Of a DNA stretch of 64,000 bases, positions 45,424 through 53,764 are shown one piece after another (positions within the stretch are counted from its first letter, which is position 1; every line of letters starts with the position of its first letter). This DNA comes from Candidatus Altimarinota bacterium. GTDB lineage: Bacteria > Patescibacteriota > Gracilibacteria > UBA4473. The position numbers and the translations under genes were made by a program. Under the pieces are notes generated by a model, which was not told the origin of the DNA, did no database searches, and worked only from the letters and a program-made list of their open reading frames with translations. Where the stretch lies: positions 1 to 64,000 of the forward strand of contig JAHDHX010000001.1 in the NCBI GenBank assembly GCA_020631075.1, given 5' to 3'.

Positions 45424-46788
45424 TCAGTTATACTTGCTGGGTCGGTTTATCTGTGGTCTCGCCACACAGAGGAAGGACGTCCAGTTGGCGGTGTTGTCTT
45501 GCAGGTTTTCTTCGACGATCTGTAGGCCGTGAAGCTGACACAGGAGGCCCGGGCCCAAGATGGCTACCGTCTGTGGCAGGCGCCCCTCGGCCAGGGCGCG
45601 TGCGCACTCGGCCGTGTCGATGAGCTCGCCCTCACCGCTCTGGAGCTCGTGCTCGGGGTACTTGATGGCTAAATTGTCCTGACACTGCTTAAACACCTGT
45701 GGGTGGGCCATAATGGCAGTAATATCTTCCCAGGCGACGTCTGGTCGTTTCATCAAATGGTGGCGGATCATGACTTGGAACTGGTCGACGATCCGAAATT
45801 TATGGGCGGCCATGGCTTCGATTGATTCCTGCACCATGCCGCCGATGGAGTTTTGGATGGCGAAAATGCCGCGGTCGATATCACCCCGGTGTAACTCTTG
45901 CAAGACTCGCTGGGTGGTGTAGAGGTACTGGGTGCTGTAGGCGGGGATAGACCGACTGGCGACGTACTCTTGCAGGGCCATTTGGTTGAAGGAGCCTTCG
46001 CCGCCCTGAATGCCGAAGATCAGCTGGCCGGCCTGTTTTTGCGGGGGGATGAGGGCTTGGAAGATTTGGTCGTAGGCTTCCCCAAACTCGACGCGCATTT
46101 GTCGTGTGTAAGGGTTGAAGTTTTGCAGGTTGGCAAACAGCTGCCATGAGTCGTGGCAGGTTTGCTCACGCACGGCGAGGAGCTGCTGGGCGCCGAGGGT
46201 GTCGATGGAGGAGGGTTGGATGTCGATTAAATCCAAGATCCTTCCGACGAGGTGCACGACGCCCTGCGACTTGGCGGCGAGGGCGTCGTGCTGGTCGCTG
46301 GTCATGACCTGCACGTCGAGCCCCCGCTGGGTGAAAATGTCGACCCATTCGGTGAGCTGGGCGTCGGTGGCGCGGTATTGGTCTATCACGAGTGGTAACC
46401 CTGTGAACCCTTCGGCGGCGCTGTCAGGGCCAAAGAGGGGGTGGGTGAGCATGATGTGGACGTCTGTGTCGGATAGCAGCTGGTCACAGATGTCTCTGGG
46501 GTGGCGTTTGACTGACAGGACGTCAACCAGCAGGTGGTCTGGCCGAAAGAACGGCTGATGGTTGCGGATAAACACCTCGAAATGTTCGATCGGGAGGCAG
46601 AGGAATATCACTTTGGATTCGTAAATTTCTTCCAGTTGCTCGGTCCCGTGGTCGCCTTTGCGGAAGGGAAAATCGGCCCATTGGGTGACGAGAGGGTCAA
46701 AGACTCGCACGGAGAAATCGGCCCCGAGGAGCTGGTAGAGCACTTGCCCGAACCGTCCAAACCCGATAATGCTGATACGTTTTTTCAT
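45424..46788 (-). CDS. Prephenate dehydrogenase fused to a prephenate dehydratase-like domain
   Basis: 454 residues. Residues 1-240 form a TyrA-type dehydrogenase: NAD loop GFGRFG at 9-14, and THPLFGPDSA at 115-124 with the substrate histidine. Residues 255-445 follow prephenate dehydratase: FGIQGGEGSFNQ at 258-269, IQNSIGGMVQ at 311-320 (family ENS..G), a HP block at 362-363, and NWTSF at 435-439 where the family has N-x-TRF. The catalytic Thr of TRF is kept but its Arg is Ser, and ENS has become QNS, so dehydratase activity is uncertain. A separate chorismate mutase gene lies 12 bp upstream; together they could convert chorismate to phenylpyruvate and hydroxyphenylpyruvate. Confidence 0.82.
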   Translation of the reverse strand: MKKRISIIGFGRFGQVLYQLLGADFSVRVFDPLVTQWADFPFRKGDHGTEQLEEIYESKVIFLCLPIEHFEVFIRNHQPFFRPDHLLVDVLSVKRHPRDICDQLLSDTDVHIMLTHPLFGPDSAAEGFTGLPLVIDQYRATDAQLTEWVDIFTQRGLDVQVMTSDQHDALAAKSQGVVHLVGRILDLIDIQPSSIDTLGAQQLLAVREQTCHDSWQLFANLQNFNPYTRQMRVEFGEAYDQIFQALIPPQKQAGQLIFGIQGGEGSFNQMALQEYVASRSIPAYSTQYLYTTQRVLQELHRGDIDRGIFAIQNSIGGMVQESIEAMAAHKFRIVDQFQVMIRHHLMKRPDVAWEDITAIMAHPQVFKQCQDNLAIKYPEHELQSGEGELIDTAECARALAEGRLPQTVAILGPGLLCQLHGLQIVEENLQDNTANWTSFLCVARPQINRPSKYN

Positions 46789-46800
46789 GAGGGGGGAGAT

Positions 46801-47163
46801 TTAGGATGAAGGGGGAAACTGGATGTCGCCGAGGTGGCTCTGGGCGACGGTTTCGCCGTGGTCGTGGATGTGCTGGTACATGACGCGGATGAAGTTTGGG
46901 TCTATGCCGAGCTCTTGGCCTTTGGTCATGCGGTTGCGCATGAGCGCAGCCCAGCGCTTGCGGTCGAGAAAGGGGAGGTGGTGTTCTCGCTTGAGGGCGG
47001 AGATGTTTTTGACCACGCGGATGCGTTCGGCCATGAGGCTTAAGATGGCGTTGTCGAGGAGATTAACGCTGGCTCGGTATTCGCCCAGCTGCGCCAGCAC
47101 GGTCGGGGGCATGGCCCCGTGGTGGTCGCTGTCGGATGCGGGTGGGTGGACGTTTTCTGGCAT
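46801..47163 (-). CDS. Chorismate mutase, AroQ type
   Basis: 120 residues. The all-helical AroQ plan: R(A/S)VNLLDNAILSLMAERI near 30-47, a VKNISALKREHHLPFLDRKR block near 50-69 with the conserved Lys and Asp/Arg, and a C-terminal helix. It rearranges chorismate to prephenate. The N-terminal 20 residues are probably disordered, and an internal ATG at codon 18 is an alternative start. Followed by the dehydrogenase/dehydratase fusion. Confidence 0.85.
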   Translation of the reverse strand: MPENVHPPASDSDHHGAMPPTVLAQLGEYRASVNLLDNAILSLMAERIRVVKNISALKREHHLPFLDRKRWAALMRNRMTKGQELGIDPNFIRVMYQHIHDHGETVAQSHLGDIQFPPSS

Positions 47164-47190
47164 TTTTAAGTGGTAAATAGTGTTGGTTTG

Positions 47191-47210
47191 CGGGCTAACT
47201 TCATGGCCCG
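47191..47210 (-). promoter_or_regulatory. Leader hairpin before chorismate mutase
   Basis: CGGGC (47191-47195) pairs with GCCCG (47206-47210) around a 10-nt loop in the mRNA leader. On the - strand the loop contains an ATG (47202-47204) that opens a 12-codon frame ending 2 bp before the chorismate mutase start. A regulatory role is only a possibility. Confidence 0.3.
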
Positions 47211-47215
47211 AAACG

Positions 47216-47249
47216 AAAAAGCTCCTGACGATTGTCAGGAGCTTTTTTT
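47216..47249. terminator. Terminator of the parvulin gene (bidirectional form)
   Basis: GCTCCTGAC (47221-47229), loop GATT, GTCAGGAGC (47234-47242), with A5 before and T7 after. On the - strand it ends the parvulin gene and insulates the chorismate mutase unit. Confidence 0.93.
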
Positions 47250-47267
47250 ATAAAATTCTTCTCTGAC

Positions 47268-47834
47268 TTATCGTTTCACTTCTTGAAACCCAGCGACATA
47301 GATGATGTGATAACCAAAGGGCGTTTCGACGAGCTCGGGCACGAGGGTTTCGGCGTCGGTGGCGAAGACAGCTTCGTCAAATGGCTTGACCATGCGGCCA
47401 GCGGGGAAGACCCCGAGGTCACCACCGCGAACAGCGCTCGGGCCAGTGGAGAACTCTTTGGCTTTTTCTGCGAACATACCGACGAGCTCGGCTGCGGGGG
47501 CGGCTTGCAGCTCGGCCAAGATTTCTTCGGCTTTGGCTTTGGCGGCGGCTTGGTCGGTGTAGGGCAGGTCAGGTTTGGCCATGGTGGCGCCTTGGTAGCC
47601 GATCAAAATGTGTGAGGCGCGGGCCATTTTAATGGTGGGCTGTTTGACGACTTCTTCTTCGACTGGTTTTTCAGCTGGCTTTTCGGCTACCGCTGGGGCG
47701 GTGTTTTCTGCGGCTGGAGCTTGGGTCTCGACAGCTTTCTCAGGGGTGTATTCGGTTTTCTTTTTGCCGCCTGTGCAGGCAGAAACCGTCACCATCATTA
47801 CCCCGAGGGAGAGGACTAGTAGAGCTTTTTTCAT
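47268..47834 (-). CDS. Parvulin-type peptidyl-prolyl isomerase lipoprotein (PrsA-like)
   Basis: 188 residues. Lipoprotein signal with lipobox VSAC (Cys20), an Ala/Glu/Pro spacer (about 25-65), and a parvulin domain (about 70-185: ASHILIGY, GGDLGVFPAGRMVKPFDEAVF, FGYHIIYV). It is expected on the outer face of the membrane, helping exported proteins fold. The ATG at 47834 starts the signal peptide; upstream in-frame residues are leader. Confidence 0.93.
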   Translation of the reverse strand: MKKALLVLSLGVMMVTVSACTGGKKKTEYTPEKAVETQAPAAENTAPAVAEKPAEKPVEEEVVKQPTIKMARASHILIGYQGATMAKPDLPYTDQAAAKAKAEEILAELQAAPAAELVGMFAEKAKEFSTGPSAVRGGDLGVFPAGRMVKPFDEAVFATDAETLVPELVETPFGYHIIYVAGFQEVKR

Positions 47835-47870
47835 GTGTTTGAAGGAGTTGAAAAAACAAATTTCAGCGTC

Positions 47871-47899
47871 ACTGTATGTGCTGCACACGAGGGTGGCAA
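47871..47899 (-). promoter_or_regulatory. Promoter of the parvulin gene
   Basis: On the - strand TTGCCA (47894-47899), 17 bp, TACAGT (47871-47876), about 37 bp before the ATG. Confidence 0.65.
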
Positions 47900-48042
47900 G
47901 CTTTTTCGGTGAGGGGCGGGGCGTTGCGGCGGATGGCTGAAGCATGATCTTTCGGGATAAAAATCAGTCATTCCCCACGACAAACTATCGAGACTTCCGT
48001 ATTATCATCGACGATTTTGCTTTGTCGTTTTCCGTATTGCGT

Positions 48043-49830
48043 ATGTCTACTTTGGTGCTTCGCCTTCGTCCTGCTGACACTTATCTGCAGATTTTCCGTG
48101 CGATGGAAGACCCTGAGGCGAAGCGGTTGATCTTTCTTTTCCCGCGTAATGGAGGGCAATACTCTGATCTGAAATTTCTGAAACTGCTGAAAACGAAGGC
48201 GGATGAGGAGGGGAAGGAGTTGCTGTGCATTACGAGCCGTTTGTTGATACATCAGATCCTGAAAACGCAGTCTATTCCTTATGATACTCGTCTGAAAGGG
48301 GCTGATGCGGAACTCCCTGTGCAAACGTTGCCTGATTACCTCGGGGTGCAGCTGGCGGTGCCGCACAGTGCGTTGGCATCATCTGCCCGACCTGCCCGTG
48401 ACACTCCCCCTGCGGAAGGGGAGCACCCTGCGAACATCGATCCTGCGGAGGCAGAAGCACCTTCCCTGGCGACGGCGCTTTTCTCTAGCCAGCCGATCAC
48501 CGACGCGCCGCCACCGAAATCGATCCGTGGGTTGGTTTTCTTCGGTTTGCTGGGCCTCATTAGCACGTTGGTGCTGATTATCTTGTTTATAGTGCCGCAG
48601 GCGACCATCACGGTGAAACCGACGCTGTCGGCGGCGCCGATCACGCAGAATTTTATTGTGGCTTTCCCTGAGTCGCGGGTGCCGAGTAGTGAAGATCTGC
48701 TGCCGCAGATCCCTGGGTATTACGTTCAGTCGCAGATCAGCGGGAGTGAGATCTATGCCTCGACGAGGAGTGAGTATGATATATTCAACGCGGTGGGAAA
48801 GGTGACGCTGTATAACGAAACGACTCGCCCGAAATCTTTTGTGCCTTCGCGGTTGCAGGCTGACACGGGGGAGGTGTTTCGCTTTGCAGAGACGGTGACG
48901 GTGCCCGGGGCGACGACGGAGGCGCCTGGGGCCATCGTGGTGGATGTGATAGCGGATGCGTATGACGCAGACGGAAAAGTGATCGGGAAGCGGGGGAACC
49001 TCGAGCCTGACACGAAGCTATTTTTTCCAGCGTTGTCGGAGGATATGCGGACGCTGTACTATGCGCGGGCTGACCAAGGGCCCTTTGTGCAGGGGGATCA
49101 GCTGGAGAAGCGGTTCATCCAGCAGGCGGATCTAGATAAGGCGCCTGAGAGCTTTTTAGAAACATTTGGCATCCGTGGGTTGGAGGGGTTGAAGGCGAAC
49201 ATTCGTGAACGGGCGACGACGAGTGACCTTGATCTGATGTTTTTGGATGATCCGCGGCTGATCAAAAAGGAGCTGGTGGAGGTGAACATCCCCGAAGAAC
49301 TCCTGAACACGGAGACGAATGGGTTCCGTGTGGAGGGGACGGTGAAGGTGTTTGGGGTGCTGTTTGACAAGGCGGAAATTGTCCGTGTGATGGCGGACAA
49401 GCTGCGGGAATCGACGCCAGAGAAAAACAAGCTGTTGGCCCTGGATGCGGATGCGATTGATTACCGAGTGCTGGAATCGGCGGCGTTTGATTCTGATAAG
49501 TGGTTGAAGTTGTCGATCTCTATGGTGGGGGCGCAGACTCTGGATCTAGACTCGCAGACGGAATCGGCCCATCGCTGGCGGCAGCAGCTGAAACAAGAAC
49601 TGGTGGGGCTGACCCCTGAGGAGGCTCGGAGCCGCCTTGTCAACCTAGACGAGATAGAAGATGTCACTGAGATTAACATTCAGCCCTTTTGGGCGAGAAC
49701 CTTGCCCAATATTATCGATCAGCTTGAAATTACGGTGGAATATGACGATATGGATCAATATGACTTCCCGCAGGAGTCGCCGCCGCTGGAAACAACGCCC
49801 TTGAGCTCGCCGCCAGTGGGGGAAGAGTAG
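48043..49830 (+). CDS. Baseplate-J-like membrane protein of the CPR type
   Basis: 595 residues. N-terminal cytoplasmic domain (about 1-90: ...RLIFLFPRNGGQYSDLKFLKLL...) of the kind found in many CPR proteins, a Pro/Ala linker, one membrane helix (about 162-187), then a large extracytoplasmic beta-rich part starting ATITVKP. The block VTLYNETTRPKSFVPSRL, then EVFRFAETVTVPG and GAIVVDVIADA, matches CPR proteins annotated as baseplate J/gp47 family. The true function is unknown; a surface or export device is likely. The ATG at 48043 excludes 33 upstream codons lacking similarity. Acidic Pro-rich C-terminus. Confidence 0.8.
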   Translation: MSTLVLRLRPADTYLQIFRAMEDPEAKRLIFLFPRNGGQYSDLKFLKLLKTKADEEGKELLCITSRLLIHQILKTQSIPYDTRLKGADAELPVQTLPDYLGVQLAVPHSALASSARPARDTPPAEGEHPANIDPAEAEAPSLATALFSSQPITDAPPPKSIRGLVFFGLLGLISTLVLIILFIVPQATITVKPTLSAAPITQNFIVAFPESRVPSSEDLLPQIPGYYVQSQISGSEIYASTRSEYDIFNAVGKVTLYNETTRPKSFVPSRLQADTGEVFRFAETVTVPGATTEAPGAIVVDVIADAYDADGKVIGKRGNLEPDTKLFFPALSEDMRTLYYARADQGPFVQGDQLEKRFIQQADLDKAPESFLETFGIRGLEGLKANIRERATTSDLDLMFLDDPRLIKKELVEVNIPEELLNTETNGFRVEGTVKVFGVLFDKAEIVRVMADKLRESTPEKNKLLALDADAIDYRVLESAAFDSDKWLKLSISMVGAQTLDLDSQTESAHRWRQQLKQELVGLTPEEARSRLVNLDEIEDVTEINIQPFWARTLPNIIDQLEITVEYDDMDQYDFPQESPPLETTPLSSPPVGEE

Positions 49831-50499
49831 GGGGGTGATGGGGGGCATGGGCTGAGGGCTGTTGTTTATGATTTTGCTTATTTTGGGGTACTGTGGGGGT
49901 GGGCTGCTGGGGGGTGGGGAAAGTCCACTTACAGCGAACCGTGGTTCGCTGTCGCAGCTGGATCACTATGCTGCGGCTTTTTGGGGCTTGATCGCCCCAA
50001 AGTGCGCGCTGCTTCGTCGCTGGGTGATTTCGCCGTGGGTCGCTCGCCGCTCCCGACTGGCTCTATCACCGCTCCTCCTTCCTCGGCAATCGCTGAGCGA
50101 TGAGTCAGGTGGCGCGATCACCTCGGATGTCTGCATCTGCATTCAGGCATCTTGAATGCCTCAGGGGGCTTGATTCCGCTACGCTGCATCTACGCGCCCT
50201 TTCGCATTCGCTCTTGTTCTTTCTCGTTATACTGGTTGGTTCATTTTTAGATCCCCGATTTTCTTACTGTTATCATTGATAAGGCGGGTGGGGGGCGCTG
50301 AGTGATTTTTAGTGAGATTGGGAGGGGGGCGGTGGACTCGCGCAGCGAACCACGGTGGGACAGTTTGGGGGAAGATTGTCTGTGCAAAGGGTTGTTTGGG
50401 CCTGAGGAAAGGGAAAATATGTGGTATCAGAAAATAATACAGAGTTTGAAAAGAAATGTGAGAGGGGAAATTGATTTTTAATTTTTCGTTTGTAAAATC
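49831..50499. other. Gene-free, hairpin-rich stretch
   Basis: No convincing gene in 669 bp. It holds several inverted repeats: ACAGCGAACC/GGTTCGCTGT (49931-49952, 10 bp, 2-nt centre), CGCAGC/GCTGCG (49953-49975), TTTGGGGC-type stem TTGGGGC/GCCCCAA (49981-50000, one more bp outside), ATCGCT/AGCGAT (50089-50101), AGGTG/CACCT (50107-50123) and GCATTCA/TGAATGC (50139-50159). The sequence ACCGTGGTTCGCTG (49938-49951) recurs inverted at 50343-50356. The right part (50220-50499) is AT-rich and leads into the LysE-like gene. Confidence 0.6.
49938..50356. repeat. 14-bp inverted repeats enclosing the hairpin cluster
   Basis: ACCGTGGTTCGCTG at 49938-49951 and its exact reverse complement CAGCGAACCACGGT at 50343-50356. 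The spacing of about 390 bp and the palindromic left copy make this look like the ends of a small non-coding element. Confidence 0.5.
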
Positions 50500-51132
50500 A
50501 TGCAAATGAGCATAAATCTCTGGTCTGACGCGTTTGAGATTATAAGCATAGCGATTGGGGTTGGGTTTGTGAATGGAGCAATCCCTGGTCCATTATTAGC
50601 ATTGATGTGTGTGAGAATTTTGGATAAGGGGTACTTTTCTGCCATGAGAGTTCCGTTCCTTGCGGTAGGAGTGGTGGGAATAGTAGTAGCAAGTGCTTTT
50701 TTGGGAATTCTCCATTATTTGGAAGAAATTCCTGAAAAATCGTACAGATTGCTAACTTTTCTAGGAGGTTTTTATCTGTTGTTTTTGGGTCAAAAAGTGG
50801 CAAGAAAAAAACAAATATCACAGAATTTTGACTTAATTACTGATGGTCAAATCGTGATAGCGACTTTGCTCAACGGGAGTCTGTGGTGGTCATGGTTGAT
50901 TGTATTTTTACCCCAGGCATTGGCGTTGGGGGAATTATTTAATGGTGGGGAGTGGGTTTTTCTTATTCTGTATCAATTTGCTTGGGTAATGGGTTTTTTG
51001 GCAATGGGAGGACTTTTTTCTTTAGGGAGAAGACACTTCGTACAGAGTAAGTCAGTGAATTTTATTTTTCGTTTTTTTGGATCTGTATTGTTTGTTTTAG
51101 GAATTTTTATGATAAGGGCGGCGTGGAAATGA
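50500..51132 (+). CDS. LysE family exporter
   Basis: 210 residues, about six membrane helices. The first helix block GVGFVNGAIPGPLLALM is the LysE/RhtB signature (family: ....PGP.....). Such proteins export amino acids or related small molecules. The gene is clearly more AT-rich than its neighbours (TTT, ATT and AAA codons dominate), which suggests recent transfer. No terminator or partner is visible, and it ends 25 bp before the MFS gene. The substrate is unknown. Confidence 0.82.
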   Translation: MQMSINLWSDAFEIISIAIGVGFVNGAIPGPLLALMCVRILDKGYFSAMRVPFLAVGVVGIVVASAFLGILHYLEEIPEKSYRLLTFLGGFYLLFLGQKVARKKQISQNFDLITDGQIVIATLLNGSLWWSWLIVFLPQALALGELFNGGEWVFLILYQFAWVMGFLAMGGLFSLGRRHFVQSKSVNFIFRFFGSVLFVLGIFMIRAAWK

Positions 51133-51157
51133 ATTCGCGTGGTGACGTGGGCGGGCT

Positions 51158-52342
51158 ATGGTGCGGGGGATGAAATGGGAATTGCCACAGACGACTGCTA
51201 CCCGAGCTTTGCTGGTGCATAAGCTGAGTGAAAGTCTGGGGTGGGGGGTGATGGGGGTGTTTTTTCCGATCATTATGGGGCGGGCGTATGGGCTGGATGC
51301 GGTGGGGACGCTCTGGTTGGTTTTTGCTTTGTATGTGGGGTACACCCTGACGATGCCGTGGCTGGTGTGGGGGTTGACGCGGTTGCGTGACTATCGGGTA
51401 GGGTTGGGGGTGGGGATGGGGTTGTCGACGCTGATGCTGGTGTTGCTGAGCCAAGAGTCGTGGCTGGAGTCACGCTGGGTGCTGGGGGTGAGCTTTGTGG
51501 CGCAGTTTATGACGTGGGGGGCGTATTGGCCGTTGTATCTCTATAGTTTTGAGTTTATCGCGCCGACGGCCGAGCGGGGAAGGTATCAGGCGATATTGCA
51601 GATATTTGCGGTGGGGGGGAACCTGCTGGGGCCTGTGCTGACGGGGTGGTTGCTGGCGCGAAACTTGGACGGGTATGCGCTGGGGGTGGGGGCGGGGTTT
51701 ATGGCGGTGGCGACGGTGGCGATAGCGTGGTTGCCGCGGCTGGAGTTGCCGTTATTTCAGCTGGGGCGGCACTGGCAATATAGCTTGTGGATGATGTGGC
51801 GGGCGCCGTATCGCTGGGGGGTGCTGGTGAGTGGGATATATGGGGTGGTGTTTTATGTAGTGTTTCCGTTGCTGACGGTGTGGGCTTTGGGCGGGGACTT
51901 CGTGGTGATGGGGGCGGTGGTGGCGTTGTCGGCACTCGTCGAAACGGGAGTGTCGCTGTGGGCGGGGAAGCTGAGTGATCGTCTGGGGGCGAGGAGGGTG
52001 CTGCGTCGATATGGCTGGTGGCTGCGGGGGCTTGATTTTGCGGGGCGTGCGCTGATCGGGCTGTTGCCGTATGGGTGGTATGTGGGGGCGGCGTATGTGT
52101 TGGCGGGGGTGCTGGGGCCGGCTTTTAATGTTTCGTTTAGTGCGCGGATACACGATCTGGGGGAGGAGGTGGTGGGGGAGGAAAAGTTGTATTTTTACAC
52201 TGCAGGGGAGGCGGTGGCGGGGTTGCTGGGGCTGCTGACGGTGGGGGTGGCGGCGGGAATCTTGCAGGTGTGGGGCTGGGGGGTGCTGACGATGTGGTTG
52301 CTGGGCCTAAGTGGGTTGGCGGTTGGGTTCCGTCGGTTTTGA
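51158..52342 (+). CDS. Major facilitator superfamily transporter
   Basis: 394 residues with about twelve membrane helices. An MFS motif A-like loop (GKLSDRLGARRVLRR) lies between the second-half helices near 268, and a weaker one follows helix 2. G/GTG-rich codon use is typical of this genome and unlike the AT-rich LysE gene before it. The start is either the ATG at 51158 or the one four codons later. The substrate is unknown. Confidence 0.83.
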   Translation: MVRGMKWELPQTTATRALLVHKLSESLGWGVMGVFFPIIMGRAYGLDAVGTLWLVFALYVGYTLTMPWLVWGLTRLRDYRVGLGVGMGLSTLMLVLLSQESWLESRWVLGVSFVAQFMTWGAYWPLYLYSFEFIAPTAERGRYQAILQIFAVGGNLLGPVLTGWLLARNLDGYALGVGAGFMAVATVAIAWLPRLELPLFQLGRHWQYSLWMMWRAPYRWGVLVSGIYGVVFYVVFPLLTVWALGGDFVVMGAVVALSALVETGVSLWAGKLSDRLGARRVLRRYGWWLRGLDFAGRALIGLLPYGWYVGAAYVLAGVLGPAFNVSFSARIHDLGEEVVGEEKLYFYTAGEAVAGLLGLLTVGVAAGILQVWGWGVLTMWLLGLSGLAVGFRRF

Positions 52343-52408
52343 GTGGTGTGGGGGGCGGCTTGTGGCTAGGCTGAGGATGATTTCTTTGTTTCCTTGCTGT
52401 TGTCTTTC

Positions 52409-53764
52409 ATGCCTGCTCTTTCCCCTCTGGATGGTCGCTATGCGGCTCGTGTGACGCCGTATGCGGCGGTGTTTTCTGAATTTGGGTTGATGCGACAGCG
52501 GGTGCGGGTGGAAATAGAATGGCTGTGGATGCTGCAAGCCGTCGTGCCAGCGTGCCCGAAGGTGCCTGACCTGCGGGCAGAGGCGGGGTTGCGGCGGTTG
52601 CTGGAGAACTTTACGGAGGAAGATTATGAGGGGATCAAAGAAATAGAGCGGACGACGAACCATGATGTGAAGGCGGTGGAGTACTTCTTGCGGGGGTATG
52701 TGCCTGAGAACCTCTGGAGCTGGATACACTGGGGGTGCACGTCGGAGGACATAAACAACACGGCGTATGGGTTGATGCTGCAAGCGGGGCGCGGGGAGAT
52801 AGCCACGCAGCTGCGGGATGTGATAGATGATCTGCGGACACTGGCAGAGGAGTGGGCGGATGTGCCGATGCTGAGCCGTACGCACGGGCAAACCGCCACA
52901 CCGACGACGCTCGGGAAAGAAGTGGGGGTGTATGTGTATCGGCTGGAGGAGGCGGTCGGGCAGCTGGAGCGGCTGCCGTTGACGGCGAAGATAAACGGGG
53001 CGACGGGGACGTATGCCGCGCACGTGGTGGCGGTGCCTGAGATAGACTGGGTGGGGGTGTCGCGGGAGTTTGTCACGGAACGGCTAGGGCTGGGGTGGGC
53101 GCCGCTGACGACGCAGATAGAAGCCCATGACACCGCCGTGCAGGTGCTGCACCAGCTGGCGCTGGTGGGAAGTATCATCATTGACCTGTGTCGGGATGTG
53201 TGGGGGTATGTGAGTTTGGGGTACTTCGGCCAGAAGCTGAAGGCGGGGGAAGTGGGGTCGTCGACCATGCCGCACAAGGTCAATCCGATAGATTTTGAAA
53301 ATGCGGAGGGGAACTGCGCCCTGGCGCGTGGGGTGGCGCGGACGCTGGCGGACCAGTTGCCGATCTCACGATGGCAGCGTGACCTGACGGACTCAACCCT
53401 GCAGCGGAACTATGGACTAGTGTGGGGGCACCTCGGGCTGGGGCTGGTGTCGCTGAAAAAAGGGTTGGGGAAGCTGGAGCTGCGCCCTGAACGGGTGAGG
53501 GGGGACCTGACGGCGGCGCCTGAGGTGCTGACGGAGGCGGTGCAGACTGTCCTGCGCACCCATGGCCATGCGGATGCGTATGATCAACTGAAGGCATTTA
53601 GTCGGGGGCAGGCGCTGAACCTGCAGCAGGTGCGGGAGTTTGTGACTGGGCTTGCCATCCCCCAAGAAGACAAAGACCGATTGCTGAACCTGACGCCTGA
53701 GGCGTACACAGGGGTGGCGACGGAGCTGGTGCGGGGGTACCTTTCGGGGGAGCTGTCGCGGTGA
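52409..53764 (+). CDS. purB: Adenylosuccinate lyase
   Basis: 451 residues. Starts MPALSPLDGRYAARV as in E. coli-type PurB; the fumarase-superfamily signature SSTMPHKVNPIDFEN is near 285-300, and the catalytic His region TRTHGQTATPTT is near 155. It acts in purine synthesis, both at SAICAR cleavage and at AMP formation. The leader TTTGTTTCCTTGCTGTTGTCTTTC has no Shine-Dalgarno. The TGA stop overlaps the folK ATG (TGATG), so translation is coupled. Confidence 0.96.
   Translation: MPALSPLDGRYAARVTPYAAVFSEFGLMRQRVRVEIEWLWMLQAVVPACPKVPDLRAEAGLRRLLENFTEEDYEGIKEIERTTNHDVKAVEYFLRGYVPENLWSWIHWGCTSEDINNTAYGLMLQAGRGEIATQLRDVIDDLRTLAEEWADVPMLSRTHGQTATPTTLGKEVGVYVYRLEEAVGQLERLPLTAKINGATGTYAAHVVAVPEIDWVGVSREFVTERLGLGWAPLTTQIEAHDTAVQVLHQLALVGSIIIDLCRDVWGYVSLGYFGQKLKAGEVGSSTMPHKVNPIDFENAEGNCALARGVARTLADQLPISRWQRDLTDSTLQRNYGLVWGHLGLGLVSLKKGLGKLELRPERVRGDLTAAPEVLTEAVQTVLRTHGHADAYDQLKAFSRGQALNLQQVREFVTGLAIPQEDKDRLLNLTPEAYTGVATELVRGYLSGELSR

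Noticed and set aside
49862-50155. 97-codon frame in the hairpin-rich region
   Set aside because: It crosses several palindromes, has no leader or family match, and its composition is not protein-like.
28431-53764. TGA read as glycine, as in Gracilibacteria
   Set aside because: TGA ends ctpA (overlapping vanW by ATGA), purB, trmB, and the ligase-like gene exactly where the families end, so the standard code applies.
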